NCBI RefSeq assembly: GCF_030384665.1
Contig: NC_083676.1
Location: forward strand, 620,001-684,000
Length of the DNA stretch: 64,000 nucleotides
Source: Lodderomyces elongisporus
Lineage: Eukaryota; Ascomycota; Pichiomycetes; Serinales; Debaryomycetaceae
Direction: 5' to 3'
The notes beneath the pieces are model-generated. The model was not told the origin of the DNA and did not search any database. It worked only from the letters and a program-made list of their open reading frames with translations. This document shows, one piece after another, positions 1-9,378 of this stretch (its first letter is position 1; the number at the start of each line of letters is the position of its first letter). A program made the translations under genes and the position numbers.

Positions 1-1332
1 AAACCAATATCTACAATGCAACAGTGGCTAACCAAAGAACAAACATAATAAATAATAAATAGAGACATCCAAAGCAATGCATGTGTCGCTATCTTTTGTG
101 TTTGTATTAAGCCGATATTTCATCTAACCTTAATTTATTTTTATTTTTTTCACCTAATCAGTAGCTTAATTGCTGAAATATATCAAATCGTGTCAATTGA
201 AATGGTTCGTACTACCATTTTTGTATAAACCTCTAGATGGCAACGGTGGGGAGAGAAAGATACAATGTCGGTTGAGGGGAAGGGGGAGGTATTAATAACC
301 AATTTCAGTTGAAAAGATAAGAAGTTCACCTTCACTAGTCCTCTACCCCACAATCGACAATAGCTACAATTCACAACATTTATTCATCCAGCGGTATACT
401 CCGTAGCAAATTAAAAGACCAGAACCAAAACTCAAAAAAAAAAGACTATAGTATAAGGTTTATTATAGTTGCAACAAATCTCGTATCAACACAAACCAGT
501 TCCGCCGGAGTTAATCTACATGTCCTTGTTTATCAGACAAGGAATTATAAAAAAAAAAAAAATAGAAGTAAAAGAGAAACAAGAGAAACAAAAGATTAGA
601 TGCTCAACTTCTTCAATAGATATTCACACTACAATCACACCGTCTATGTCCATTACGTCTTTTTATCCACCATAAAGCTCAATCAGCCACGCAGCCCAGT
701 TTTTTTTTTTCAAAATTAAAACAGAAAGAAAAAGGTAACATGCTTGCCTATTGTGCTGTTGATTTGTTTCTCTCACCTACAATTCCACCTTCCTCTAGTA
801 CGCAATGCATCCTCTAACAACTCACCAAGTTCAATTATATATAGAGAGAATAGAAGTACAAAGAAATACAATTGCACACATTGCACATCTTGCACATATA
901 GAACAACTTTACATATACGCGTATAGAAAGAAAAAAATTAAAATAAACGGCACGTGCCAATCTATGGTTAGAGCCCTGGCTCATATGTCCAAGAAACCAA
1001 CCATTAAAAGTGCTGCATTCTAGAATCTACACCATCCAACTATAACCAAGTGACAATTTTAACTAAAAGCCAAATTTTTAAAAAGATGTCTCTCGTTTTT
1101 GGTTTTGGTATATATTTGAAAAATAAACTATGTGGAATTGAAAATCAAGATAATACTAAAAAAATAATAACAAAATAAGTAAATAAAGATATATAAAGAT
1201 CAAATAAACATATCAGGTAAAGCTGAATAAAAAAAGGAAAACTAATTCAAAAATAATCAAAAGTTTTGAAAAACATAAACAAAAATAACATATATGAATA
1301 AAAAATTGTTTTTTATTTTAAAAAATTTTTCC
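1..1332. other. Intergenic, downstream of GCN4
   Basis: No convincing gene is seen. Short open frames here are low-complexity and have no recognisable motif. The DNA is AT-rich with short A and T runs. A CACGTG hexamer lies at 954-959 (CGGCACGTGCCAAT), a possible Cbf1-type site for a gene left of the window. The last 200 bases probably hold the GCN4 3' UTR and terminator, but no specific signal can be fixed. Confidence 0.5.
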
Positions 1333-2376
1333 TCAGGAAAGAAGAGCTCTCAATCTCTCAACTTCCTTCTTCAAATCGTCATTTTCAGCCATCAATTCTC
1401 CCACACGATTCTCCAATTGAGTCATTCTCTCCATCTTTCTAGCTCTAGATCTTCTCGCAGCCTCTGTGTTCTTGGCCCTCTTCAATGCAGAAACATCCTC
1501 AATACCAGAAAAATCAATTGGTTCCAAAGTCTGCGATCTTTGCTTCTTGGAGTAAGCAACACATCCCAAATGATCAACTCTGGCCTTCTTGTTTGAAGAA
1601 GAGGAAGAAGACAACGACGACGACTTCTTGACATCCAACTGAGGAGTAGGCAAAGTAGAAGAAGGGTTTGGAGTAAACAATTGAGTCTGCTCCACTTCTT
1701 TAAATGATCTCTTACGTCCATTTGCACTAGAAGTCGAAGGCGCAACACTAGTACAAACTGTACTAGCATCAACCTCTGGACTAGAAGCAGAAGTAGTGGC
1801 AGCAGAAATGGTCTCATCTGACAATCCATTTGGTGAAGGTTCGGCCAAAAGAGCTTCCAACATCGAATCTTCAAAGATTCCATGCTTGACATCTCCAGAT
1901 TCTGTTCTTGCCTCTGCAGAAACAGAACAACCTAAATCAATGATTGGGCCATTGGTACATACCGCATCAGCAGATACACCTTCACCTGCAAACATCGAGG
2001 CAGTCGAAGATGCGGCGGCAGTAGCAGCAGCAGCAGCACTACCTTCATCACCTTCTCCAAATAATGCCACCCAGTCATCCTTAGAGTTGACGTTGATACC
2101 GTCAACAATAAAGTCCAACTCATCAAACATAGGAGTGTGGTCCAACATAGCATCCTTGCCATCCAAGTTAGTAGTGCTAAACACAGAGTCCAACACACTT
2201 GAATGGATCTGAAAAGGCGATGCAACTTCCCTTTCATGTACATGCTCCCTTTGCAGCTCGGCTTCAGCGCAGTTAACGTCTGAAGTCATTTCTGTAGGAG
2301 CGGCACGGTAAGCAGATTCAATCAATGAACCTTGGTTATTTTGCATGGTTATAGTAGTAGTAGTAGCGGCAGACAT
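1333..2376 (-). CDS. GCN4: Gcn4-type bZIP transcription factor
   Basis: Activator of amino-acid biosynthesis genes in general amino-acid control, binding TGACTCA-type sites as a dimer in the nucleus. The 347-residue protein ends in a bZIP domain: basic region with KRAKNTEAARRSRARK, then a zipper with heptad leucines (TQLENRVGELMAENDDL). This is the diagnostic Gcn4 signature. The N-terminal part is acidic and Ser/Thr/Ala-rich, as expected for activation domains, with an FDELDF-like acidic-hydrophobic patch and a poly-Ser run before the DNA-binding domain. The ATG at 2376 is chosen because the frame extends further only through a TTG. Upstream is a leader with uORFs. S. cerevisiae Gcn4 is 281 residues, so this orthologue is longer in its N-terminal half. 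Identity is secure from the bZIP alone. Confidence 0.95.
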   Translation of the reverse strand: MSAATTTTITMQNNQGSLIESAYRAAPTEMTSDVNCAEAELQREHVHEREVASPFQIHSSVLDSVFSTTNLDGKDAMLDHTPMFDELDFIVDGINVNSKDDWVALFGEGDEGSAAAAATAAASSTASMFAGEGVSADAVCTNGPIIDLGCSVSAEARTESGDVKHGIFEDSMLEALLAEPSPNGLSDETISAATTSASSPEVDASTVCTSVAPSTSSANGRKRSFKEVEQTQLFTPNPSSTLPTPQLDVKKSSSLSSSSSSNKKARVDHLGCVAYSKKQRSQTLEPIDFSGIEDVSALKRAKNTEAARRSRARKMERMTQLENRVGELMAENDDLKKEVERLRALLS

Positions 2377-2508
2377 TGTTGTATTGTTCAATTTGGAAGC
2401 GTGTGTGTGTTTAATATTTCTTAATCGCGAGTTAAATGTAGTATTTCTAATTGTAATTGTAGTAATTAAAAGCGGTTCTCTTTATGGGGTCTCTTTTTTC
2501 TTTTAAAT

Positions 2509-2544
2509 TCAAGATAGCAGTGGTAGTAAAGCGAGGTACGTCAT
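2509..2544 (-). promoter_or_regulatory. GCN4 leader uORF, 11 codons (most AUG-proximal)
   Basis: ATG at 2544 followed by ten codons and TGA; it ends about 130 nt before the GCN4 ATG. The peptide reads MTYLALLP, then a CTG (Ser in this clade), L, S. By position it is the candidate inhibitory uORF of the Gcn4-type reinitiation switch. That it lies in the transcript is inferred from the TATA box at 3031. Confidence 0.6.
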
Positions 2545-2571
2545 AATGGACGGGGGTAGTAAATAATCTTT

Positions 2572-2583
2572 CTATTTCAACAT
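2572..2583 (-). promoter_or_regulatory. GCN4 leader uORF, 3 codons (M-L-K)
   Basis: Minimal uORF: ATG TTG AAA TAG. Its size is like the 2-3 codon uORFs of S. cerevisiae GCN4. Only 27 nt separate its stop from the ATG of the next uORF. Confidence 0.6.
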
Positions 2584-2752
2584 TTTTTAAGGAGGGGGTT
2601 TTAAAGTAACAAAGGATTTGGTATCTTTCGTATAAGCAACTTCTTTATTTGAGGGAGTCAAAAAAATTGATTTATTGATGTTTTTTTATGGTAAACAATA
2701 AATAACTTTTCTTTTATATCAAGCGTGTATAGTAAACAGCAGTAATAAAAAT

Positions 2753-2764
2753 TTAGCAACACAT
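2753..2764 (-). promoter_or_regulatory. GCN4 leader uORF, 3 codons (M-C-C), uORF1-like
   Basis: ATG TGT TGC TAA, followed on the transcript by an AU-rich stretch. S. cerevisiae uORF1 is also three codons, ends in a Cys TGC codon plus TAA, and needs AU-rich flanks to allow resumed scanning. This is the most upstream short uORF and the best candidate for the permissive element. Confidence 0.65.
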
Positions 2765-2913
2765 ATTGGTAAAAATTAATATGTAAGTTCAGTGTAATGG
2801 GTAGGATTCAAAATTTATAAAATAAAATAAAGTATAGGAATAAGTTCTATCGTTTGAGTGCAAGTAGAAGTTTAATCGAAGCTGTTTGTAAAATAGAAAT
2901 AGGGTTGTTGATG

Positions 2914-2994
2914 TTACTGTAATTGTTGAAGAAAGATTGTTAGTGGAGAAAGAAAAGAATCAAGAAAAGGAAGAGAGTAAAAAAATTTTTTCAT
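2914..2994 (-). promoter_or_regulatory. Possible additional GCN4 leader uORF, 26 codons
   Basis: ATG at 2994 opens a 26-codon frame ending in TAA at 2914. It is only about 40 bp downstream of the TATA box, so it may lie upstream of the transcription start and never be translated. Confidence 0.3.
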
Positions 2995-3030
2995 TTACAA
3001 GTGCGAGTGACCTAGTAGGAAATGCGAGTG

Positions 3031-3040
3031 TATTTATATA
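3031..3040 (-). promoter_or_regulatory. TATA box for GCN4
   Basis: Reads TATATAAATA on the minus strand, about 655 bp upstream of the GCN4 ATG. It implies a leader of roughly 550-620 nt, as expected for a translationally controlled GCN4. Confidence 0.55.
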
Positions 3041-3443
3041 AAGGTCGAGCTAAAGCGGATATAGCGTGTGTCTGTGTTGTTGAGAGCAGAAAAAATTGAA
3101 GAATTAAAAAATAAATAAAAAAGAGAGAGAGAGAAAGTTCGTAAAATAAGATATGGTAAACACACGACTCAATTTGGGTTGATGTACACGACTATTTCAG
3201 TATTGTAATTCTTGTTTGGCTTTAGTTTTTGTTATTTTAGTTTAAAATTGTTTTGTTTTTTTGTGTATGTTTTTGGTGACCATTACTACTAATTTTTGCG
3301 TCTACAATTTATAAGTAGGTAGTGCTCTTGTGCACAATTGATGAGATTTGAAACAATAGAGATTTACTCAAAACAGGATAATGTTTTCATTTATTCACAT
3401 CTTCAACCAAAACTACAACAGAAAACTAACCCTTAACATTGGA

Positions 3444-3450
3444 TGAGTCA
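3444..3450 (-). promoter_or_regulatory. Consensus Gcn4-binding site (TGAGTCA)
   Basis: Perfect TGAGTCA heptamer about 400 bp upstream of the GCN4 TATA box. A partial match (GAGTCA, 2655-2660) lies inside the leader. Suggests possible autoregulation; the site could equally serve the SNA2-like side. Confidence 0.45.
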
Positions 3451-4513
3451 CACAACCCCTCTTTTCTTCCAACTCCATATCTCTTGAAAAAGAATCTTTT
3501 TTTTTGTTTTATTAACAATGTCAATATCCTCTTCTCCACCAGTACAGCAACCCTTTTTCTAAAAGAAGGATTTGAAGTTTTGAGACTTCCTCCTCTTTTT
3601 TTTTTTTATTCTTTCTTTTTTTCTTTTTTTCTTCTTTTCAACATCTGTTTTATCCACGTTTCTCTTTTAGCAAAAAGTAGTTTGTAGTGAAAGTAAAATC
3701 CATTATGTCTACGGCGTTTGGCTTAGCGGGTTTGCTCAATTGCGAAACTTTTCACAAAATTTAAATTTCATACACTTTTTTTTTCCCTCTTTTACTGGCT
3801 TAATTGGCAGCCGTTTAGGCAACAATTCCGCACTAGCGCCGGTAACGGTTCCATACAAACTCAAGAACTCGACAGAAGACCATTCAATATTCACCGGTTT
3901 CTTCAATGTATAACGGTAAACGGTCAATGCTCAACGGTCAGTGCTCAACGGCCTCACACAAAATGGTTCCATATAGTGTACTTTTTTTTTCTTCTTCTTG
4001 TACAGATGCAATCTTCTTAAGCTGATAAAACCAAGTTGACCTGTCTGCTTGTTTGTGAGCCAAGCATTTCGAGAGCCGTGTCATAAACTATGAAATTAGT
4101 ATCACCAATTCATAGTCAAGTTGGCACAAATTTTATTAGAACCCACTCACACAATTCGGTCCCTAACAAGTTTTTCGATTTGTTTCTCTCTTTTTCAACT
4201 ATTCATTTATTTGCATTTTTTTTTGTTATTTATTTCTTCTTCTAAAAGCAAAATTTTGACACAATACTGAAGCTCATTCACATTGTAATGCGATTTATCG
4301 CAATTTGTAATAAACTCTAGATATATCAAACGCCGTGTTTAAAATTTAGCGGAGGGTCTGTTGTGGATCATACACTATGATTTCGGACGTAGTGAATGGA
4401 AATCGTATCCCGTTAGTGCTAAACGATTAATTGAAACGTTGTCGACATTGACCCTGTGTAGCAAGTTCCAAGCACCATGTACCAAGCACCAAGAAACCGT
4501 CTGCTTCCCAATC

Positions 4514-4762
4514 TCACACAGTACCTTCTTCCACAGCACCATAATTTGACGACGGTTGTTTCCTAGACAAAGGGTGGTTTGGTTGCAGCAGCTTACCCAA
4601 CATCACCCACGTATGTATCACGCACGGCACAAATCCCACAAAAAGAAGCGCCAAATTTATGGCGGTATCTTTCGATAACGTGCCTCTTCGAATCATTACC
4701 GGAAGGGGTGGGATAAAAACCGAAATGACAATTAACAATACATCTGATATGTGTAAATGCAT
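4514..4762 (-). CDS. PMP3/UPF0057 family small membrane protein, Sna2-like
   Basis: An 82-residue protein with two predicted membrane spans (DVLLIVISVFIPPLPVMI and AINLALLFVGFVPCVIHTW) joined by a short basic loop (RRGTLSKD). The IPPLPV...RRG...INLALLFVGFVP-IH pattern is the hallmark of the PMP3/Sna family (proteolipid membrane-potential modulators). The longer cytosolic tail ending in SSNYGAVEEGTV resembles S. cerevisiae Sna2/Sna4, which carry trafficking motifs and sit in endosome/vacuole membranes, rather than the shorter Pmp3. The ATG at 4762 leaves the usual short N-terminus. It is divergent from the gene starting at 5282. Family assignment is firm; the exact paralogue is inferred. Confidence 0.85.
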   Translation of the reverse strand: MHLHISDVLLIVISVFIPPLPVMIRRGTLSKDTAINLALLFVGFVPCVIHTWVMLGKLLQPNHPLSRKQPSSNYGAVEEGTV

Positions 4763-5281
4763 GATTCTTGCTATCGATGTTAAAAATTAGGGTAAAAAGA
4801 CTAAAAAAAAAGAAGTGCAACAAGTATTCAAGAAAACAAAAAAGATAGATCGTAAAAGGAATTGAGGAAGCAAATGAATAGGAAGCTGTGGCAACGATAG
4901 TGGTTTTGTTGTGTACGAGAGATTGGGCTCTCACTTGATGTTTCCCGATCGTTGCGCATTTTGTATGACCTCAAATGTTATTGTCTCGAAATTCACAAAT
5001 AAGAAAAAAAAAAACAAAAAGTTACATAAGCAAATTAGCGACATTCGAGTAAAGGGGTTTTTACGACATTTACATGTCAGTAGTATGTATTCGCATCTAC
5101 GCATAATCAGACACACAGACACACAGACACACAGACACATTTGTCAAATCGCCACTATTTTCATCTACCATCCAAATAGTTCTAAAACATTCCAGACACA
5201 TTTCTCAATTGATCAACTATACAAACTAGTTAGAACGCCCACACCAACGCCCCAATTTAACAAATCAACAAAACAAAAAAC
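4763..5281. other. Divergent intergenic region
   Basis: Shared upstream region of the SNA2-like gene and the 5282 gene. Contains an ACACAGAC microsatellite at 5109-5139 and A-rich stretches; no clear regulator site recognised. Confidence 0.4.
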
Positions 5282-6043
5282 ATGAAGTCAGACCCATTTC
5301 GACTGTTTACAAATATATTTAAAAAGAAGAAGACAGACTCCGCATCGAACGACAAGACAACTCTGGAGAAACCCAAGAAGCAGGTCGCTGCAGCTTCTTC
5401 TCCATCCTCATCAAAGAAACAAGCATCGAGTCCAGTACAATCTCAAAATCAATCACAGCCGGAATCTCAACCTCGTCCACAAACAGAGCGCAAGGCAGAC
5501 GTATCTCAATCCCTTCTTGCTGCAGAACAACGCGCCAATAAGTATACCAAAAAACCATCATCATCAGCATTGTCAGCAGGTAAACTGACCCCTGCCACTA
5601 CCACCACCGCAACCAAGGCTTCTACTTCTAATTTTAATTCTACTTCTACTCCTACCTCTCCGGCAGTTGATGACGAAGACTATCGCGTAACAAAACAAGA
5701 CCTCCAAACATATCAGAAATCGATCCGCTCAAGCGGCAAAATTAACAAAAAGAAAGCCCAACAAAAGCAAACTACAAAAGAACCATTTTCGCCCATGATC
5801 AAACTTAAACTCCCCAATGGGAAAATGACTCAAGTAGAATTCACACAATTGATTACAGAAATCACTTTTGAAGAGCTTTTTCAAAAGATAGACACAGTTG
5901 TGCCACAGGATTTGGTTGGAAAGTACGTGTTAAAAACAAGCACACCTCCTTTCAAGATTATAACAGCAAAGAATGACACATTATTGAGTCAAATACCGGA
6001 GTTCCAGCATGAAAGATTGGTTCTTGTACTTGGTCATAAATAG
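5282..6043 (+). CDS. Unrecognised protein, basic Ser-rich N-terminus and compact C-terminal domain
   Basis: A 253-residue protein I do not recognise. Residues 1-165 are low-complexity: Lys clusters (FKKKKTD, KKPSSS, KINKKKAQQK), Gln/Ser/Pro and Thr-rich runs, probably disordered. Residues about 170-253 look like a small folded domain: IKLKLPNGKMTQVEF, then FEELFQKIDTVV, then KYVLKTSTPPFKII, and a closing LVLVLGHK strand. The strand-turn-strand-helix-strand order with a KLPNG turn is reminiscent of a UBX/ubiquitin-like beta-grasp fold, but this is a visual impression only. The start ATG directly follows an A-rich leader. It converges on MSH3 with 329 bp between stops. No function is assigned. 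Confidence 0.8.
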   Translation: MKSDPFRLFTNIFKKKKTDSASNDKTTLEKPKKQVAAASSPSSSKKQASSPVQSQNQSQPESQPRPQTERKADVSQSLLAAEQRANKYTKKPSSSALSAGKLTPATTTTATKASTSNFNSTSTPTSPAVDDEDYRVTKQDLQTYQKSIRSSGKINKKKAQQKQTTKEPFSPMIKLKLPNGKMTQVEFTQLITEITFEELFQKIDTVVPQDLVGKYVLKTSTPPFKIITAKNDTLLSQIPEFQHERLVLVLGHK

Positions 6044-6372
6044 AATAAGCTAGAATTTCATGTCTTGCTTATTTTATTCCTTTTCTTTTCTTTTCTTATT
6101 CTTTATTTTTTTTTTCAATCTGGCTATCACGGGTTCATCAATGTTGGTAAGAGCAAAGCAGGTTATAGAACTTTTACAATGTTTAAATATACGATTAGAA
6201 AATGATTTCTAGATAAAAAAATTCTATAAAAAAGTAGAAATATCATTAATTTTCTAATGTTTTGTTTAATTTTTTTTTTTATAAAAAAGAAAACAGAAAA
6301 ATAAAAAACAAGGAGTCCACATCAGTAGTTGTATAAATAAATTTCCGGATTGTTCTTTTTTCTATTTCTTTT
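6044..6372. terminator. Convergent 3' region
   Basis: Only 329 bp separate the stops of the 5282 gene and MSH3, with T-runs on one side and A-runs on the other. Both transcripts must end here. No gene seen. Confidence 0.35.
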
Positions 6373-9300
6373 TCAATCGAAGTCAGTTACTGAGCTCATC
6401 AAGTATGCTTCCAACAAGACTCTTTTCGGAAGTCCAGCCATCTTTGCCACTTGCAACCCATACGAGTTACTCACACCGGGACACAAATTGTACAAAAACA
6501 CGATTTCAGGAAATACTTGATCTGGTTGTGTGATTTCCTCATAACCCATGTAGTAGCTCTTTACAACATCATCGCCAGTATCTAAATTTTCGTCTTTTGC
6601 ATCCTTATCGAACTTCTCGTCCTCTGTTTCTGATAATAACCCTGTGTAGTGCGTGATGCACAACACAATTGGCTTCAACTTTGACTCTACAAGGTATCGT
6701 AGAATGGCATATGCAAGAGAGTATCCATCAATGCTACCAGTACCACGCCCAATTTCGTCTAAGATGACTAACGATCTAGGGGTTAATTTTTGGATAATAT
6801 TGCTGCACTCTAACATCTCCGTCATAAACGTTGATCTACCCTTCAACAAGTTATCACTGGCACCCATTCTAATAAGAATAGAATCAAAAATCCCAATTGT
6901 TGCAGCCTCACATGGAATATAGCAACCAATCTGAGTCATGATAATCAATAATGCCACCATTTTGACATATGAGGATTTCCCTCCCATATTAGGTCCGGTA
7001 ATCACCAATACTCTATTTGAATCATATCTAATGTCAATGTCATTTGCAACGTATCCATCACGTAAATGTTCAATAATTGGATGACGTGCATTCTTGACAT
7101 CAATAATCAATTCATCACTCAAGTTCGGCTTGACGTGTGTATTGGAGTTTGAATTGCTCACTGCTGCTAATGATAATAGGCAATCCAATACGGCTAGATT
7201 CTTGGTGATTCCTTGGAAAAACCCGTAATGTGAATCCAATTCATTGAGGAAAGTGTTAAAAGCCTCATCGCAACGATTATTGAGTACCTCTTCATGATAC
7301 TGCTTCATCTTGTACAAATGCGCAATCTCTTTGCTGCGGAATCGACTAACCGTTGTTGTTCCATTAATTTTGATAAAGTCAATGGGAAGGCTCTCAACAG
7401 CTTTGCCATTTCTCACTTCAATCAAGTATGGCTCCCCATTACTAGTCACATAGTTTAATTGAGGTCGCTGCAAAAGTTTTTTAACTTTCACCAACTCCTC
7501 CTCTAGCAACATTTTCACATTCATAATCTCTGCAAGTTCTCGATTTATCTCTTCGAATCCATTGTTTAAATTGAAAAACTTGACTTTTTGCTCTCGTGTC
7601 GATCTGGACGACTGATGCAAATTTTGTTGTTCGCCTAACAAATACGACGGGTTGATCATATCCATGAATCGATCAACAGTATCTGTATTTGCCAGCTGCA
7701 ATAAATTATCTAAAACTCTTTTTAGTAGTGGCGATAAATTAGACGCTTTAATTGTTTTTTCAAACTGACTGACAAATTGTAAGGCGGATTGGTACATCAG
7801 CAACATCATAAAGATATCCTTTCGGTTTATCTTTGTTGCTAATGACCTTGTAGTAGTGGAATAGTGAATTTTTATTGCAATACTTTCCAAGTCCAAATTC
7901 TTGCCAATTTTTTGCAAGAGCCTGCTCAAACAGTCGTTAAAGTGAGACCCTGTACTTAGATCTTCAACTGCCTGATATCTCTCTTCAATCTTATCTTTAT
8001 CAATCAACGGATGCGATACCCAGCTCTCCAATAGTCTCATTCCAAAAGGAGTTTTGGTATGGTTCAATAAGGAGAACAATGTTCCTTTTGTCGTGCTGTT
8101 TTCTGAATTTTGGAAAATCTCCAAGGAGAGCATTGTGCTTGCAGGAAGAATCATTGTCTTTTTCGAATCAAATTTTGAGACATTTTCAATTACGGTAAAG
8201 ATATTGCTCAAATTAAATTCTTCAAGGTATTTCACAAGTTCGGAAACACATACTTGAACTGGCTCCAGCAATTCCCGATAGAAGTTCAACGCAGCTGCGT
8301 TCAAGACCGCCTTTAAGTTGTTCGAGCCCTTTGGTTTACGTTCAATCTTGATATTGTGGTTAACTAGTTTTTGAAAGCACTGAAGTGTACTTGTTTGATT
8401 TTGAGCGTCGGCGTCGGTACCATTGTCATTGCTGTTGTTGCTGTTGTTGCTGTTGTTGTTGTTGCTGCTGCTGCTGCTGTTGTTATTGTTGTTGTTGCTT
8501 TCATTGCCACCACAACCTAATAATAGAACCTCACTTGGCCGCAAATATAAAAGCCTTGTCTCCAACTCGTCATGACTCACATCATCAGTAAAATCATCGT
8601 AAATAATTTCTCCCGTCAAGGGTTGTATGGCAACTATTGCAAACTGGTATCTCGATATCTCATTGACACATACAATGTATCCAAGTTCTTCTTGTTCTGG
8701 AGAGTTTAGTCCGCTATCAATGAATTCATCGTTCATATATGTTCCTCTAGTATAAACACCAGTTAATTCTCGTTTCATCAAGTCGCCACTCTTACCAATC
8801 TTATCTACTTCTTTTATGATGGCGGACTCCATCTGCTTAACAACTCCAACCTTGACTCCGGTGTTTAGAATTCGCTGCAAGTTTATATGTAAACGATTTT
8901 CAGGAAAAGAACAATACGAAAACGTTGGATCCGTAGACGATGATATAAACATAATATTGAGACATCGAGCAACGTGTCTTGCATCTTCGCCATACACTTT
9001 GTATTTGTACCCTACTTGTATTAGCAAGATTTTATCAGGGTGCTCTGATAATAGTTGTAAGATTTGACTTTCAAGCGGCGTAAGTTTTGTAGATCGAGCT
9101 CTTTTAATCTTTTTATGTTCTTTTTCAACATCCACATTCAAGGTTGAGACGCGTTTTACCCTTGGATTGGTGTTTTCATGAAGTGTTGATGTAGACTTGT
9201 TATATTGAAACTTTGCAATTGGACTCACTCGAGGAGTAGAGCCAATGGAGTTGTTAGTACTGGAGGCAGCACTAAATGGGCTGGAAGAAATATCATTCTT

Positions 9301-9378
9301 TTTAGCATCTCGACCAGGTGACTTTCTAGTTTGGCTTGAGAAAAACAGGCTGATTGAAGATTGTTTTTTGGATGCCAT
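6373..9378 (-). CDS. MSH3: DNA mismatch repair protein Msh3
   Basis: MutS-homologue ATPase that pairs with Msh2 (MutS-beta) to recognise insertion/deletion loops in nuclear DNA. The 1001-residue protein is close to S. cerevisiae Msh3 (1018). Near the N-terminus KKQSSISLFFSS is a PCNA-interacting (PIP) box. The MutS mismatch-binding domain begins around residue 95 (TPLESQILQLLSEHPDKILL, then GYKYKVYGEDA). The ATPase has Walker A GPNMGGKSSYVKM near residue 795, the GRSTFMTEM signature near 845, Walker B LVILDEIGRGT near 875 and CITHYTGLL. The early KYKVYGEDA and IMFISSSTDPTFSY match Msh3 rather than Msh6. A low-complexity Asn/Ser insertion interrupts the protein near residue 300. The start is the ATG at 9378; the eight codons upstream begin with TTG and are excluded. 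Confidence 0.95.
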   Translation of the reverse strand: MASKKQSSISLFFSSQTRKSPGRDAKKNDISSSPFSAASSTNNSIGSTPRVSPIAKFQYNKSTSTLHENTNPRVKRVSTLNVDVEKEHKKIKRARSTKLTPLESQILQLLSEHPDKILLIQVGYKYKVYGEDARHVARCLNIMFISSSTDPTFSYCSFPENRLHINLQRILNTGVKVGVVKQMESAIIKEVDKIGKSGDLMKRELTGVYTRGTYMNDEFIDSGLNSPEQEELGYIVCVNEISRYQFAIVAIQPLTGEIIYDDFTDDVSHDELETRLLYLRPSEVLLLGCGGNESNNNNNNSSSSSNNNNSNNSNNSNDNGTDADAQNQTSTLQCFQKLVNHNIKIERKPKGSNNLKAVLNAAALNFYRELLEPVQVCVSELVKYLEEFNLSNIFTVIENVSKFDSKKTMILPASTMLSLEIFQNSENSTTKGTLFSLLNHTKTPFGMRLLESWVSHPLIDKDKIEERYQAVEDLSTGSHFNDCLSRLLQKIGKNLDLESIAIKIHYSTTTRSLATKINRKDIFMMLLMYQSALQFVSQFEKTIKASNLSPLLKRVLDNLLQLANTDTVDRFMDMINPSYLLGEQQNLHQSSRSTREQKVKFFNLNNGFEEINRELAEIMNVKMLLEEELVKVKKLLQRPQLNYVTSNGEPYLIEVRNGKAVESLPIDFIKINGTTTVSRFRSKEIAHLYKMKQYHEEVLNNRCDEAFNTFLNELDSHYGFFQGITKNLAVLDCLLSLAAVSNSNSNTHVKPNLSDELIIDVKNARHPIIEHLRDGYVANDIDIRYDSNRVLVITGPNMGGKSSYVKMVALLIIMTQIGCYIPCEAATIGIFDSILIRMGASDNLLKGRSTFMTEMLECSNIIQKLTPRSLVILDEIGRGTGSIDGYSLAYAILRYLVESKLKPIVLCITHYTGLLSETEDEKFDKDAKDENLDTGDDVVKSYYMGYEEITQPDQVFPEIVFLYNLCPGVSNSYGLQVAKMAGLPKRVLLEAYLMSSVTDFD
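8420..8510 (-). repeat. Asn/Ser codon repeat inside MSH3
   Basis: AAC/AAT and AGC triplets encode alternating Asn and Ser runs, an imperfect trinucleotide microsatellite in the reading frame between two MutS subdomains. Length changes in whole codons would be tolerated. Confidence 0.8.

Larger units (their letters stand above)
2377..4513. other. GCN4 promoter and leader region
   Basis: Apart from the uORFs, TATA box and Gcn4 site listed separately, this 2.1 kb stretch holds T-rich tracts (3599-3640) and no supported gene. A 63-codon minus-strand frame at 3736-3927 and a 62-codon plus-strand frame at 4361-4549 have no recognisable features. The right part includes the 3' flank of the SNA2-like gene. 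Confidence 0.4.

Noticed and set aside
3736..3927. 63-codon minus-strand frame
   Set aside because: No recognisable motif, lies in the distal GCN4 upstream region, likely chance.
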